This document shows positions 11,861 to 22,695 of a DNA stretch of 64,000 bases, piece after piece. The notes beneath the pieces are model-generated. The model ran no database searches, was not told the DNA's origin, and was given only the letters and a program-made list of their open reading frames with translations. This stretch comes from Diphasiastrum complanatum (lineage: Eukaryota > Streptophyta > Lycopodiopsida > Lycopodiales > Lycopodiaceae). The stretch spans positions 5,888,197-5,952,196 of the forward strand of contig CM055102.1 in NCBI GenBank assembly GCA_029204225.1, given 5' to 3'. The position numbers were made by a program, and so were the translations under genes. The stretch's first letter is position 1; the number at the start of each line of letters is the position of its first letter.

Positions 11861-11876
11861 TGACGCTGTTGTCGCT
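11861..11876 (+). other. G1 primer-binding site (tRNA-Asp-like)
   Basis: TGACGCTGTTGTCGCT, one base after the LTR. Compared with TGGCGCCGTTGCCGGG, the complement of the plant tRNA-Asp 3' end recalled from general knowledge, most differences are C/T or G/A transitions. This fits decay by methylation. Confidence 0.65.
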
Positions 11877-14827
11877 CTTTTCTCGTTTTCTCTCTTACTT
11901 GTTGTTTTTCCTTGCTTGTTGTTTTTCCTTGCTTGTTGCTTTAATGCTTGTTTTTCGTATTCTTTGGGCTTTTTGTTGCATCTCTTTTGCTTGTTGCACC
12001 TTCGCTAGGTTTCATTGTTTCGGGTTTTGACGTCGTGATTGCTTGTTTTAGAGGCCTCTTTTTGCATGCCAGCAAGAACTCCACGAGTTTCCATAGAGGC
12101 TTGGAAGAGCTGCCACGTTCTTGCCATCCATGCGGTTCTTGTGCTATGGGTTTTTGCTATTCAAGGGTTTCCATAGAGGTTTGGAAGGATCAGCGAGCTG
12201 CCACGAGTTTCTTCTGCTATCCACGAGCTTTTGGTGCATCAGAGGTTTGGAAGAGCTGTATGTTATTTTCTCAAGTGTTGTCAGGTGCTTCCTTTGGTAT
12301 TTCCGCGGCCTGTCCATGGGCTTCTGGCTCTCTTAGTTGTTGCAGAGCAGGGGGTGCAACTGTAGGGGACGCGCGTTTTTGAAGGAGAGTTGTTTTCTCA
12401 GGGATCCACGGGCTTTTGCAGGGATTCAGAGCAGGAGGAGTGAGCAAGGCGGTAGTTTTCAGCTGGTATGTTTTGCTTGCAGCCCACACGTTTTCAGAAG
12501 CCATCTGTTCGTTTTTCTCTGCTCAGAGTATTCATCAGCTCGTTGGAAGTACCCATCACCATCTTCTCGTTGACAGTGCTTTCAACACACTTCCATTAGG
12601 CTCTTCAACGCACTTCAACCCCTAAACATGTTTTGAGCAGGTATTTTCATGTTTTGAGCAGGGTTTGATGTCAAGAAGGTCCCAGCCGCGTCCCAGAAGG
12701 CCCAGCAGCGCGTTTTGAGCAGGGTTTGATGTTGCTAGGCTTTGTTTTCTACCTATTCTGTGTGCTTGGGTAATCCGTTGGCAGCTCCTGTTGCGTAATC
12801 TCTCTTCTCAGCCTGCGGAATGGGTTTTTTTACCAAAGTTTGGGTCTGGGGAGTCGCACTCTGCATGGCGTGATAGTACAGTTGTATTTTGCATTGTTTT
12901 GTTTACTTTTTGGAACTGGGTCTCCGGTGGACTGCCTGGTAGCATGCTGAGTTTTGGCTGCAGTGAGCATAGCTGTTGATTCGCTGTTCTGTAGATCCCT
13001 CGTTTGGCCAGAGTTGCGTCTGCCATGATCTATCTATTCAATTGAACCCCACATTCCATTGCATTTGTATGTAGATGCCATCCAAGATCAACATTCCTTT
13101 CATCTTATTCAATTTAGCAGGAAGGAAAAGGGTATGAAGCTTTTGACATGGATGTGAGAGAGATTCTATTCAACTTCTTGATACAGATCAAAAGGCTGAT
13201 GGTTTTGCTTAGAAGAGATCATACTGCTCACGTGATGCTAGTGGGTATTTTAGTGCTGCTTCCTCTCTGTTGCAACAAGCTGGGTGCTGTAATGGGAAAG
13301 GAAACGGCTTTCAACACTCAAATCCAATTCCATTCCCCATTCTTGCGTAGATTAGTATAGCAATAAGCTGCAATCTGTATCACTGAGCCTTTTTTTGTCT
13401 CCTCTCCTTTATCTGCTATAGCTGCACCCAAGCTTTGTGTTCTATCAGTGGTTTTTTTAATTCTCGGCCTTTCCAGATTTAAGTCGCTTGGCAGAGAGAC
13501 CTGAAGAAGACGATGAAGAGGTAGAAGTCACTGGAGAAGTGGCTGGCTGCGAGATCCATGATAGAGCTTCTGATGCTTTTCTGGGTTGTTTTATAGGAAA
13601 AGCCTTAGTTTCTGCATCTATAGGACTTATTGTTGTAATCATTTTCACAGTGTTGATCATGCACATGCACACAACTGTAGGTTCCTTCAACTGTATGTTT
13701 TTTCAACTTATATGTTCATCAACATATTACAGTTGTGTTTCATCAGTATTTCAACTATTTTTTGACATTTTCAGACCTTTTCAACGAATTTTTTGGTTAT
13801 TTTTCCAAGGTTTCCCTACTGTTTCCAGATTTTAGAGGTGGTGGTCACTCGTATTTCAGCCGTTTCTAGCCATTTTTTCAGTCATTTGCAGTGGGTTTCC
13901 ACTGATTTTTACCATGCATTTTTCATTAGTGTTCATAGTCGTTTACAATTCGTTTGTCACCTTCCGAGTCGTGCACAAGTCATATTCCTGTGCGAGTCAT
14001 CTTCTTGCAAGTTACCCCACGGTTTCTAGCCCCGCGAGTCCACGGTTGTGCGAATAATCTTCTCTGCGAGTACTTTCCGTGCGAGTCATTCCCATGGGTT
14101 CTAGCTCCACGGGTACATGGTTGCACGAGTCATTTTTTTTGCAAGTCATCTTCTATACGAGCCATCTGCGAGTAGTACGTTTCCGTCCACGAGTCATTTT
14201 TTTTGCGAGTCATCTTCTATACGAGTCATCTGCGAGTAGTACGTTTCCGTCCACGAGTCATCTCCCGCCCTTTCACGAGTCATTTTTTTTGCGAGTCATC
14301 TTCTATACGAGTCATCTGCGAGTAGTACGTTTCCGTCCACGAGTCATCTCCCACCCTTGTACGAGTCATTTTTTGCACTGAACACGCCTGTGCGAGTCGT
14401 AAATTTCTTTGAACGAGTCATTTTTCATTGTGTGCGAGTCATTTCCCTATCTCTGTGAGTCATTCCCTGATTCTCGATAAGAGTACCAGAGGAGGTATAC
14501 ATATATATTCTTAAAAAAAAAAAAAATTCAATTCGTTCCATTGAAGGTGATATCAATCGGAAACCTAGCGTCATCCACTAAACCATTATTTGGTATACAT
14601 CCTACGCGACCGATCTAACCTATTATCACATCATTACGGCCATTTACTCACCAACCATCGGCAAAATAATCTTGCCACGTCTAGTTGGAATAAGCCATAG
14701 GCATATCTAGTAGGGTACCGGCCTTAGACATGACCTAGATGGAAGCTATAGACTAGGGAGAGACCTTTGCCCTCATCCATCCACCCAAACCATTTGTCTG
14801 GTCTTGTGATAATTTGTTCAGATCAAC
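11877..14827 (+). other. G1 leader, about 3 kb
   Basis: Very long untranslated leader. Its first part (12050-12330) has loosely repeated blocks around GAGTTTCCATAGAGG and TTGGAAGAGCTGCCACG. The next part (12625-12740) repeats GTTTTGAGCAGGGTTTGATGT. The last part is the CGAGTCAT array. Open frames up to 144 codons (11948-12382, 13488-13835) show no domains and overlap repeats, so none is called as a gene. Confidence 0.6.
13955..14470 (+). repeat. Degenerate tandem array, core CGAGTCAT
   Basis: Roughly two dozen copies of CGAGTCAT or close variants within 500 bases. Inside it, a longer unit (GCGAGTCATCTTCTATACGA then GTCATCTGCGAGTAGTACG and TTTCCGTCCACGAGTCAT) recurs about three times between 14130 and 14360. 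It ends about 360 bases before the G1 gag ATG. Confidence 0.9.
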
Positions 14828-16050
14828 ATGGCAGGACCATCCCATCCACCGCCCAAGTTAGAGAAAAGACTTCCTCGGATTGACGCACCTAAATACGATG
14901 GCGAATCAGAAAAGGCACGATTTCTCCAAGATTTCAACAATGCTTGTAAATTTTATGGGGACGAATCTGACACCGAAAAGGTACGTTTATTCCCCATGAT
15001 TTTACAAGGCAATGCAAAAGAGTGGTTTTTAAACCTTGACAACCCAGACAACTCGTCTTGGGAGACCATCACCGCAACACTGATCAAACGGTTCAAACCC
15101 TCCAAACTGACGTAGAGTCCCTTCATCCAATTGACGTATATCGAGATGCGAAGTAAAGAATCAATGCGCACGTACATCGAGCGTTTCAAGCGTCTTAAAA
15201 TAGAGTGTGTCGATGATCACATAACTAAGAAAATGGCCATCAAACTTTTTTTAGTTGGTTTACCCAAGGCCATTAGGAAAGAATTGAACCCACAAACTCG
15301 TACGAGCGATTGAAAGACGCGATGGATGACACCATCCATGAAGAAGATGAAGGGTCTGACGAGGACCATGACTTTCGCGACAAGAGGGGAAAGGGGCACA
15401 AGAGGGGAAAGGGGCTAGTTAAGCAGGAGACTTCCCGCGTGGAAGGATCGTCCTCATCTAGTGAGGTTGATATCCTTCAACACCTTGAGGGTTGGCAAAA
15501 AGCACAACAAGCTCAGATGGAGAAGCTAACCTCGGAATTTCAAAAGGTATTGAAAGATGTCGTTGAAAAAACTTTTCCAGTCCGTGAGAATGTGTGGTGT
15601 CCTATTTGTGCTCAAAACCACACCGCCAATGAGTGCCTGCACGTAAGAACCTATTTCCCACAGGCGACACGACCTATGTATCACCCTTATAGGCCATCTG
15701 GACCTCAGCAGTATGCACCAAATTACAATCCAACTCCACCCGCGCCGAGGCCAGGACAATACCAACCCAAGCCAATAGGCCCAGTTTTTCATCAACCTCG
15801 ATCCTTTGGTTCTATAAACCATCCTACACCACTTTTACATTATGAACCAGAGTCTTCTTATCCAAGGCCAATTACTCCCCATCCAATACAACAGTCTTTT
15901 TAGAGAGTCAACATATTGCTACATCGTCTATCACACAAGTTGATTCCGACTACATAGACCCATCAATGTATTGTATAGAAGATACCAATGAGCTTGCTCA
16001 TCAAGTTAGATACCATTTGCACCTTACTAAAATTAGTAGTCTTAGATGTA
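14828..16050 (+). pseudogene. gag: G1 gag (Ty3-type), lightly broken
   Basis: Starts at ATG 14828 (MAGPSHPPPKLEKRL). Contains RIDAPKYDGESEKARFLQDF, WFLNLDNPDNSSWETI and LIKRFKPSKLT of the Retrotrans_gag type, then YIERFKRLKIECVDD, FLVGLPKAIRKELN, an acidic linker, and the knuckle CPICAQNHTANEC (CX2CX3HX4C) at 15598-15636. Lesions: an in-frame TAG at 15113-15115 where G0 has CAG; a frameshift near 15300; and a stop at 15901-15903, beyond which homology to G0 continues in another frame (YIDPSMYCIEDTNE against TIDPATYYVEDNTQ in G0) to about 16050. The two C-terminal knuckles of G0 were not found. No pol follows. Confidence 0.88.
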
Positions 16051-16660
16051 TCTAGGCTCGTCTAGTCTTACTGATTCTTTTGTCATCCATGGATACATAG
16101 TTGCTTCTGATCCAAATAGAGTCCATCCTATCTAGCAACCATGTAAGGTCTATCTCAAACATCATCCATAGATAAGACCGAGAATGTACCACTTCAGATC
16201 TGTGTCTTCATTACGTCTCTATGACCAACCAATTGATATCATACCTGGGAGCCAAGTTTTGAGCTACCGTCTGATGAATCATTAGTTTTGTGTCTAGATG
16301 ACAACCCGTATTTTTTTTTATCTGAGTGAAAGTAATCTAAGACATATTTGTCTTATTGCATGCTATGTAAATGTTACACGTTATGACTTTATTTTTTCTT
16401 TTGTAACACTGTAACTATGGCCTTGTGTCAAGTTCGATACTGGATTGCAAGAGTTTGGTCTAAGAGTGTCATGCAAATCCTTCTATAGAGTTATTTGCTA
16501 CAATTTTTCATTTTTTTCTCTTATTTCAAGTTTTGTCTTGTCAACTATGTCGTTTGTTGCTACCTGTTTGTTTGTTCTATTGTTGTATGGTTTGGTGTGT
16601 TTTCTTTTGCAGCAGCACTATAGGTGATATTTCATCGGCAATTTTATTCTACCTCTACAG

Positions 16661-17035
16661 TTGCAGTATCACACGAATTTTCATTGGGATATATCTCTAC
16701 ATCATGATTTCAACAACTTTCAATATGAACAAAAAGAGCAGTCAAGGACTTCAACAACAAATGCTCAGTTTGGCAACAAAACGAGCATCTTATCAGACTG
16801 CAACCATGATCTAGCAAAAGATCCATTTTTCCAACAAGATGGAATATTCGTGACAACACCAACACCGCCATTCACAATAAGTAGTTGGTTTTACGTAAGT
16901 GCTACAATATCCACGCTTTTCCAATTGCCTCACCATGACCATCAAATCGTCAATAAAATGGCAGTTTGTACCAGTGAAAGTCTCTCAAGTCACATCAAAG
17001 GCAAAATCTATGTGCAAATCGATGCAGACGACTAG
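16661..17035 (+). CDS. Post-gag open frame with peptide conserved in G2
   Basis: A 124-codon frame 0.6 kb after gag. Most of it is unremarkable, but residues encoded at 16874-16924 (TISSWFYVSATISTLFQ) match the G2 peptide at 26204-26254 (TISTWFYVSERGSTLFQ) at 13 of 17 positions. At four shared residues the codons differ only at the silent third base. This suggests a formerly translated segment. The function is unknown and I recognise no family. The start is uncertain and the frame may be part of a larger degraded protein. Confidence 0.4.
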   Translation: MQYHTNFHWDISLHHDFNNFQYEQKEQSRTSTTNAQFGNKTSILSDCNHDLAKDPFFQQDGIFVTTPTPPFTISSWFYVSATISTLFQLPHHDHQIVNKMAVCTSESLSSHIKGKIYVQIDADD

Positions 17036-18210
17036 TGTTTCTACCAACGCCAACAACAATACTTCATTGAAAAAATGTACATTGAGCAGTGGTCGCCCAT
17101 ACTACCATTGTTGTACATCATCCATTCAATCATCTGCGGAGGCCACAAAAAGCACAAGTCATCAGCGAGCGACATCCCATAGGCCTATGTAAACTAAAGA
17201 AATCTCAAGTCAATCAGAGATTGAAGCTATGAGCGCACAACCTCAATGACAAAGCTTTCAAAGACGAGCAATGATGATTTTGTGGAGAATTTACAAAGAG
17301 CATTGGTTATATTATGGACAGATATGCAAATCCACACAAGACCCATCTCATTCTTTTTTTCCATCCATTCATTCTCTCATGTTCCACCATATAATACATC
17401 TTGCAGCTTCATCTCACTTCTCCCATCCTTGTCTCAAGTCTTCATTCCTCCCCGATGGATCAATCTGCACTGCTCTAGTTTGTCAACTACAGTACTTTGT
17501 GAAGCAGACAAATCTACGACATCTGCAACATACCATTGATAAAGTTCGCGGCGCTTGAAGCAACAAACTCAAGGATGTTAGAGGTTCTCAACAATGATAA
17601 TGAGCCATGTCTTAAATCCAAAAAAAAAAAAAAAAACGACGCGTTAACAGCTTGTTGATCATTCAAAAAAAAAAAAAACAAGGCCATACACGCCTCTATA
17701 CATTCGCGACCGCTTGAAGAGTTCTTGAACTCTGTGAAGAATTCAAACAGCTGCAAGAAACATCAAATGGGAAACCTCTGCTGCAAAAAGTGCTTCAAAA
17801 GACGATAATGAGTAAAGGAATTTTGATCCATCTAGCCACTTCCATATATCCACCTTCACTACTTCCAAGATTTCAACACCCTCTATCACACTCACTCCAT
17901 CTTCATCTCACTGTCGTTCAGTAACCCCTTGTGTGACATTCACATCATGTCTCAAGAAATACTAAACTCGTGTACGTCATCGTTGAATCATTTGTGTGAG
18001 CAATCGGAAGCAAGTCATCAACGAGCCAACTCCACTCTGCTTCAATTCAAATCTTCTGGAAACACTCATACTTCTTCAAAGCTTCATCTCCTACGGAACA
18101 ACACTTTACAAAAAGTTCCACATCTACAAGTTGCACCGACTTTGACTCCTCTAGCACCATAAGGAGCGGGGTCTTAACATTGCACTTGGCGTGGGACCGC
18201 CAAGTTCTTA
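17036..18210 (+). other. G1 3' tail, no gene recognised
   Basis: AT-rich tail between the conserved peptide and the purine tract. It has two poly(A) runs (17619-17635 and 17666-17679). Frames such as 17246-17539 have no domain. No pol or envelope motif was seen. Confidence 0.5.
18184..18205. other. Short hairpin before the G1 purine tract
   Basis: ACTTGGCG and CGCCAAGT form a perfect 8-bp stem around a 6-base loop, ending 5 bases before the purine-rich tract. Confidence 0.6.
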
Positions 18211-18223
18211 ACAGAGGGGATAA
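18211..18223 (+). other. G1 polypurine tract
   Basis: ACAGAGGGGATAA directly abuts the 3' LTR start TGTAGG. It is the expected plus-strand primer. Confidence 0.75.
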
Positions 18224-19008
18224 TGTAGGCTGATATTCCAAGGTATATTCTAGCCATCTTGCAGAACATCTTCAAAAATACAAGCAGGATAGGATTTAAA
18301 CATAGAACTTGCCCAGCAAGTTTAGGCTTTTACGGTATCCGTATTAGCTTAAGCTATTTAGTTCTAAGTTTAAATTGTCATGGGCACTGCACATAGATAT
18401 GTAATTTCAAGTTATGTAAAAGTTAGTCACAAAGGCCTATGGGGGGTTTGTCCCATGGCACCAATGTGATTCAAAGTAAGTTAGTCTATGTGGCTTACTT
18501 GTCCCACAGTGCATTTCTGTAAGTGACCACCACTCCAAGTATAAATAAGAGTGGAAGAGTCCATTTTCGAGAAGAACCTCATTTGTATTACATACCTATC
18601 TTTCTCTTTGAGTGTTCTCCCTTGTGTGGTTTCATGTCCTATGTTACTTCACATTGTATTGTATATTATTCATTTGGCAACAGGTTAAGTTAATCTAGGC
18701 CCTCCATTCTCTAGTAGGGTAAGCCTGAGAAGATGAGATTTCGTTTAGGGTTTTATCTTTTAGGTTAAGCCGTCATTTGTTAGAAACTAAGGAGAGAAAA
18801 GAGAGAAGAGTGGATCTTCCTCGAAATACTCACCCACTAACTGTAGAATATTCTCATCCTTCCAACTCTCGGTTAGTTGGAAGCCATAGCCATTGGTTGG
18901 GAAAGCCACAATCCCTAGTCGGAGCCATAACGTGTTCTAGTTGGGAGTCCGCCATAGCACTCGTTAGTTGGAGCCATAGCCGGAGTTGAGGGATGCGAAC
19001 AGACAACA
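18224..19008 (+). repeat. G1 3' LTR
   Basis: Uninterrupted 785-base LTR, TGTAGGCTGA...ACAGACAACA. It contains TATAAATA at 18540-18547. It is followed by the right gacag target duplication (19009-19013). Confidence 0.95.
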
Positions 19009-19013
19009 GACAG

Positions 19014-19670
19014 GGAGTTATGAATGTCAAAATAGTGATTTTTTTAGATTTTCTGGAAAAAAATTGTACTTTCAGAATTCGCGGGTAGGACAGAGAAATT
19101 GTACTCTTTGAGAACGATTTCTTAGGCGGGATGGCGATTTCTAACAGGGAGGTTTGACTGGCATATAGGGAATATGAAAAAAATGTGACTTTCTGATAGT
19201 AAACAGGCAAAATCTGTGAGATAGAATTCGCGAAGCTGCTGGAGGACTGATCTTGATGAGATCTAGCCTAAGTGAAGCTGGAGAATTCTAAGACAAAGAT
19301 TTGGGTGAGATATAAGGAATTTTGACAGTATATCAGGCTGTTTTTTCAGAATCTGATCGTGGTCAGAATTCGTGGAGGTGATAAAATGAAAGATCAGGGT
19401 CTCTTAAGGCTGTAGACAGGCTGTCGAATTTTGATATACCTGGTTGGTTTGAAAAAAAGTTACTTGGGTCACTTCTTTTCAAGAAAATGTCCAAGTTGAC
19501 TCTTTTGTTGCTTCTCCCCGACTGGATAAGTTGCTCTGCAGCTCATGTAGGATCTGGAGAGACGACTCGTGCTGTTTGTTGGTAGATAGAGACAGGCAAA
19601 CAAGCAAACATACAACACGGAAGCAAGAGAACAAAAAGGAGAAGAAGCTAGGTAAAAAATACTTAAAAAG
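19014..19670 (-). other. G0 leader, LTR-proximal part
   Basis: Continuation of the G0 leader beyond the G1 insertion. No coding signal or tandem array seen, unlike the leaders of G1 and G2. Confidence 0.6.
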
Positions 19671-19684
19671 CAGCAACGACGCCA
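19671..19684 (-). other. G0 primer-binding site (tRNA-Asp-like)
   Basis: TGGCGTCGTTGCTG on the minus strand, one base from the LTR end. It matches the tRNA-Asp 3' complement TGGCGCCGTTGCCG except for two C-to-T transitions. Confidence 0.75.
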
Positions 19685-19685
19685 A

Positions 19686-19835
19686 TGTTGGAAGTATTTC
19701 TAGTGTGTGCGGTGGCTAGATCTACTTACGGGTGTAGCATAGGGATGTAGAGATTCGTCCACTTTTTACGTTTCTACTACAAGCTTCAACGGAAATACGG
19801 AAAGAATCAACATGAATGAGAGCACTACGGCTTAC
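19686..19835 (-). repeat. G0 5' LTR, first part
   Basis: Begins TGTTGGAAGT on the plus strand (LTR 3' end in the element sense). It is split at 19835 by G2 and resumes at 27175. The bases cttac (19831-19835) are duplicated at 27170-27174. Confidence 0.75.
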
Positions 19836-21013
19836 TGTTGGCTGATTCTGACGAATCCCCAAGATACTCAGACAGAGCAACTCAAGAGCACCTCTCACCT
19901 TAGACCGAAGAGGTCTTTGAGAAGACGAGACCAACGAAGACTAAGAGCCGAGTATGAGAGCCGAGAAATGCTAGTTAGGAATGGCAAGCAAGAACTGTGT
20001 AAGCCTCGTGGTGAATCCCGGAAGATGGAATGACCATGTAGGAACTAGTATTTCTAAGCAAATGTAATAAATGCAAGTAGACCCCTCTTAAAGAAAGTAG
20101 AGTGAGCCACCTTTTGATGGTGACCTCTAGTGGAGAGCATTATTCCACTTGTAATTTGTGAAATGTGGAAATTCCACTAGGATGCCACCTAAGGAGCTCT
20201 CTTGCTTATTTAAGAGACTCCCTCTTTGTGAAGAAAAGCTTTTTGTGAATTGTATCAACTCCATGCTGAAATGAGAAGAGCCTTTACGAGTTTGGTGCAT
20301 CCATTGAGCTCCTTGATCATGCTTGTTTCTTGAGTGATGCATTTATGATCTTGCCCTTCCCTCCTTTTGTGTGTGGTTGTGGACTGTAGAGTGGATTAGA
20401 TTTGCTGCTTTCGTAGAGTGGATTAGCTTCTTTTCTTGTTTGTGGATTAATGTAGGAACCAGCATTTAGGTAAACTAAACAGGCTGGATCTGTGGTGTAG
20501 TTCTTGCATATCTCTTACAGTCCAGTTCTTGATATTCTTGGGGTGTCCAAGAATCAAAAGGCTAGTTGGTTTCTTGATTTTTGGACTTCTAACATGCTGT
20601 AGATTAGTTTCTTGTTTCTTGGTTTGTCAATTTATGCAAGTGTAGTTCAATGTTAGTAATGCTTAGGCTCTGATTCAGTTCGTTTTTAGGAGTAGATAGT
20701 TGTAGAATCTGCTGAATGTTCATTTGGGCTGCACTCTGATTTGTGAATGAGCGTTCATGGCTTGCATCCATGTATAAATGTAAGTGTGTTCAAGAGAGTT
20801 CGTCCATGAGTAGTCCTCTGACAGGCAGGACAAAAAAATATACTACAATGACAATCTATCCCTTCTGCCTGGTTTGGCATCGTAATATCAAGAGCACACA
20901 TAATGAATGCCCTGAAGCCTAGTAACATGCAGAATACCAAGTCGTAGAAGCTGTAAGCAAGAAGTAAAAGAACTGTAGTAAACAGATCATCTAGACCTTT
21001 GGATCTGTAAACA
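19836..21013 (+). repeat. G2 5' LTR
   Basis: 1178 bases. Matches the 3' LTR throughout, except for a block of about 350 bases (roughly 20376-20728) present only here. Confidence 0.9.
20207..20213 (+). promoter_or_regulatory. Possible TATA box of G2 LTR
   Basis: TATTTAA in the LTR, kept in the 3' copy near 26714. A weak match, suggested only by its position in U3. Confidence 0.35.
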
Positions 21014-21015
21014 TT

Positions 21016-21029
21016 TGGCATCGTTGCCC
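21016..21029 (+). other. G2 primer-binding site (tRNA-Asp-like)
   Basis: TGGCATCGTTGCCC two bases after the LTR. It matches the complement of the plant tRNA-Asp 3' end at most positions. Confidence 0.7.
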
Positions 21030-21084
21030 ATTGAACTCCAACACCTTCTACATCAGAAACCCGCAACCTTGTCCACGCTCCGCC

Positions 21085-21610
21085 TGTCCCCTCACGATCA
21101 CATCTCAACCGGAGCCCCTTCTGTGTTGAAATCTCAACTGAAGAGCTCGTGTCCAATCTCAACCGACGCATTCTATTGAATCTCAACCGACACACACTCT
21201 CTCAGATCTCAACTGATAGTCATCCGTTACATCTCGACCGACGGTAATCTATTAAAATCTCGAGCGACGATTTTCACTCAGATCTCAACCGACGGTACTC
21301 CATAACCAACGGCCTCATTCCAATCTCGATCGACAACCATGCGTTAGAAGCGATCCTTCACATCTCAACTGGAGCCGAATTGTTCTATTCAATCTCAGCC
21401 GAAACCCAACGCTTAAATCTCAACCGAAGAGATTTTCAATCTCAACCGAAGAGATTTTCAATCTCAACCGAAGCAATTTCTCAACTCTCGACCGACGAGA
21501 TCTTATCACGTCTCGATAGAAGAGTTTTTGCTCAACTCTCGATCTGAGGGTCTGGGTCCAATCTCGACCGAACATATTTCTTCCAATCTCAACCAGACCA
21601 GATTCACGCT
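21085..21610 (+). repeat. Degenerate tandem array, core ATCTCAACCGA
   Basis: About twenty variants of ATCTCAACCGA(A/C)G, spaced roughly 20-40 bases apart, fill the start of the G2 leader. One pair at about 21416-21466 is nearly perfect. The minus-strand frame 21420-21893 lies across the array and is not a gene. Confidence 0.85.
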
Positions 21611-21889
21611 CGACCACCAGCCTTTTCAACGACAATCTTTCTGTCAAACCAAACGACATACAAGCTGGACCGCTATAAACGAGAGCAACGACACGAGCCT
21701 GTATCTGCCTTGAGTCGTAGCCATTGCAAACCACTACGTGATCGCCTTGAGCCATAGCCATCACCAACACCAGCACCAGCACCACCGCTCTCGTCAGAAC
21801 CACAGTCACACACCTCCACTCTTCCAACGGTAGAAACCGAATTTCAGATATTGCACCAGCCGTCTTGAACCGTAGCGACCACAATCCAC

Positions 21890-22660
21890 TCACGTCATTC
21901 CTTCACCCGTAATAATCCGCATACATCCATTCCACCGCAACCAATCGCCAACCATCACAAACTGTGAGGACCACAACCCATCGCACATTGTATGGACCGT
22001 CATCCATCATAACTCGTAGGCATCGTAATCTATCGTAACCGTACGAATCGTAAACCATCGCAAACACCGGTCATCCCTCGCAAACTGTTCAGACCACAAA
22101 TCACCACAACACTCCGCAATCTACTCATCTCCGTTCCCGACCTGTGGAAACCGCAAGCCATCTGCTGTTCAGCCGTAGCAGCCTCTTCCCCCTACAACCC
22201 GAGAAATTTAAACCATGCACACATCAATCCGTACTGATTACCTTAATCCATAGTTCCTAACTACGTCCACCCTTGAACCGCTACCACCGCCTTACCCCGC
22301 CCACAACCACATCCGCTGTTGCACCGCAGACAATTGCAACCTAGCCACATTCGTCCTTGAATCGCATTCCAAATGCACACTGACTGCCTCCACTCGAATC
22401 GTGAAAAACACATTCCACAATCTACAACTGCAACAAACATCACCAGATCGCATTCACCGCACACACACCACCATCAAACCACATTTCCCCATCCAAACCG
22501 CGTTCACCCGTCGACATCGAATTCACACGTCAAGACCACATTTCCCCGTCTAAACCGTACCAGATCGTAACTGACCGCAACAGACCCCATAACGCCATTG
22601 ACTGCAATCACCCGCACCCCACCGCAAACCGCATCCACCGTAAACCGTAGGGACTGCAAA
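21890..22660 (+). repeat. Second degenerate repeat field, CCGTAA/ACCGCA-rich
   Basis: Short, irregular recurrences of ACCGTA, ATCGTAA, AACCATC and ACCGCA make up the rest of the G2 leader up to a poly(A) run at 22658-22671. Period and copy number are unclear by eye. Confidence 0.55.
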
Positions 22661-22695
22661 AAAAAAAAAAACAAATTCGAAAACACCAGTTCTCA

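Larger units (their letters stand above)
5259..19008 (+). mobile_element. G1: gag-only LTR retrotransposon with complete ends
   Basis: LTRs 5259-11859 (split by copia C1) and 18224-19008 both start TGTAGGCTGA and end ACAGACAACA. The flanking 5-bp target duplication gacag is exact (5254-5258 and 19009-19013). The 6.36-kb internal region has a tRNA-Asp-like primer-binding site one base after the LTR, a 3-kb repeat-bearing leader, one gag gene, a 2-kb tail and a purine tract (ACAGAGGGGATAA) touching the 3' LTR. No protease, reverse transcriptase, RNase H or integrase motif was found in any frame. This matches the published description of TR-GAG elements: LTRs plus gag only, presumably mobilised by another element's pol. 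The LTR copies differ by scattered substitutions, so the insertion is not very recent. Confidence 0.9.

Noticed and set aside
11948-12382. 144-codon open frame at the start of the G1 leader
   Set aside because: Lies in repeated leader sequence; no domain, and overlapping frames of similar size on both strands.
13488-13835. 115-codon frame with an acidic start and hydrophobic stretch
   Set aside because: Looks like a membrane protein at first, but the hydrophobic part comes from T-rich DNA; no family and no conservation in G2.
14079-14381. Open frame through the CGAGTCAT array
   Set aside because: The periodic peptide is an artefact of the tandem repeat.
13955-14470. CRISPR-like array
   Set aside because: Repeat spacing is irregular, units are degenerate, there are no unique equal-length spacers, and the context is a plant retrotransposon leader.
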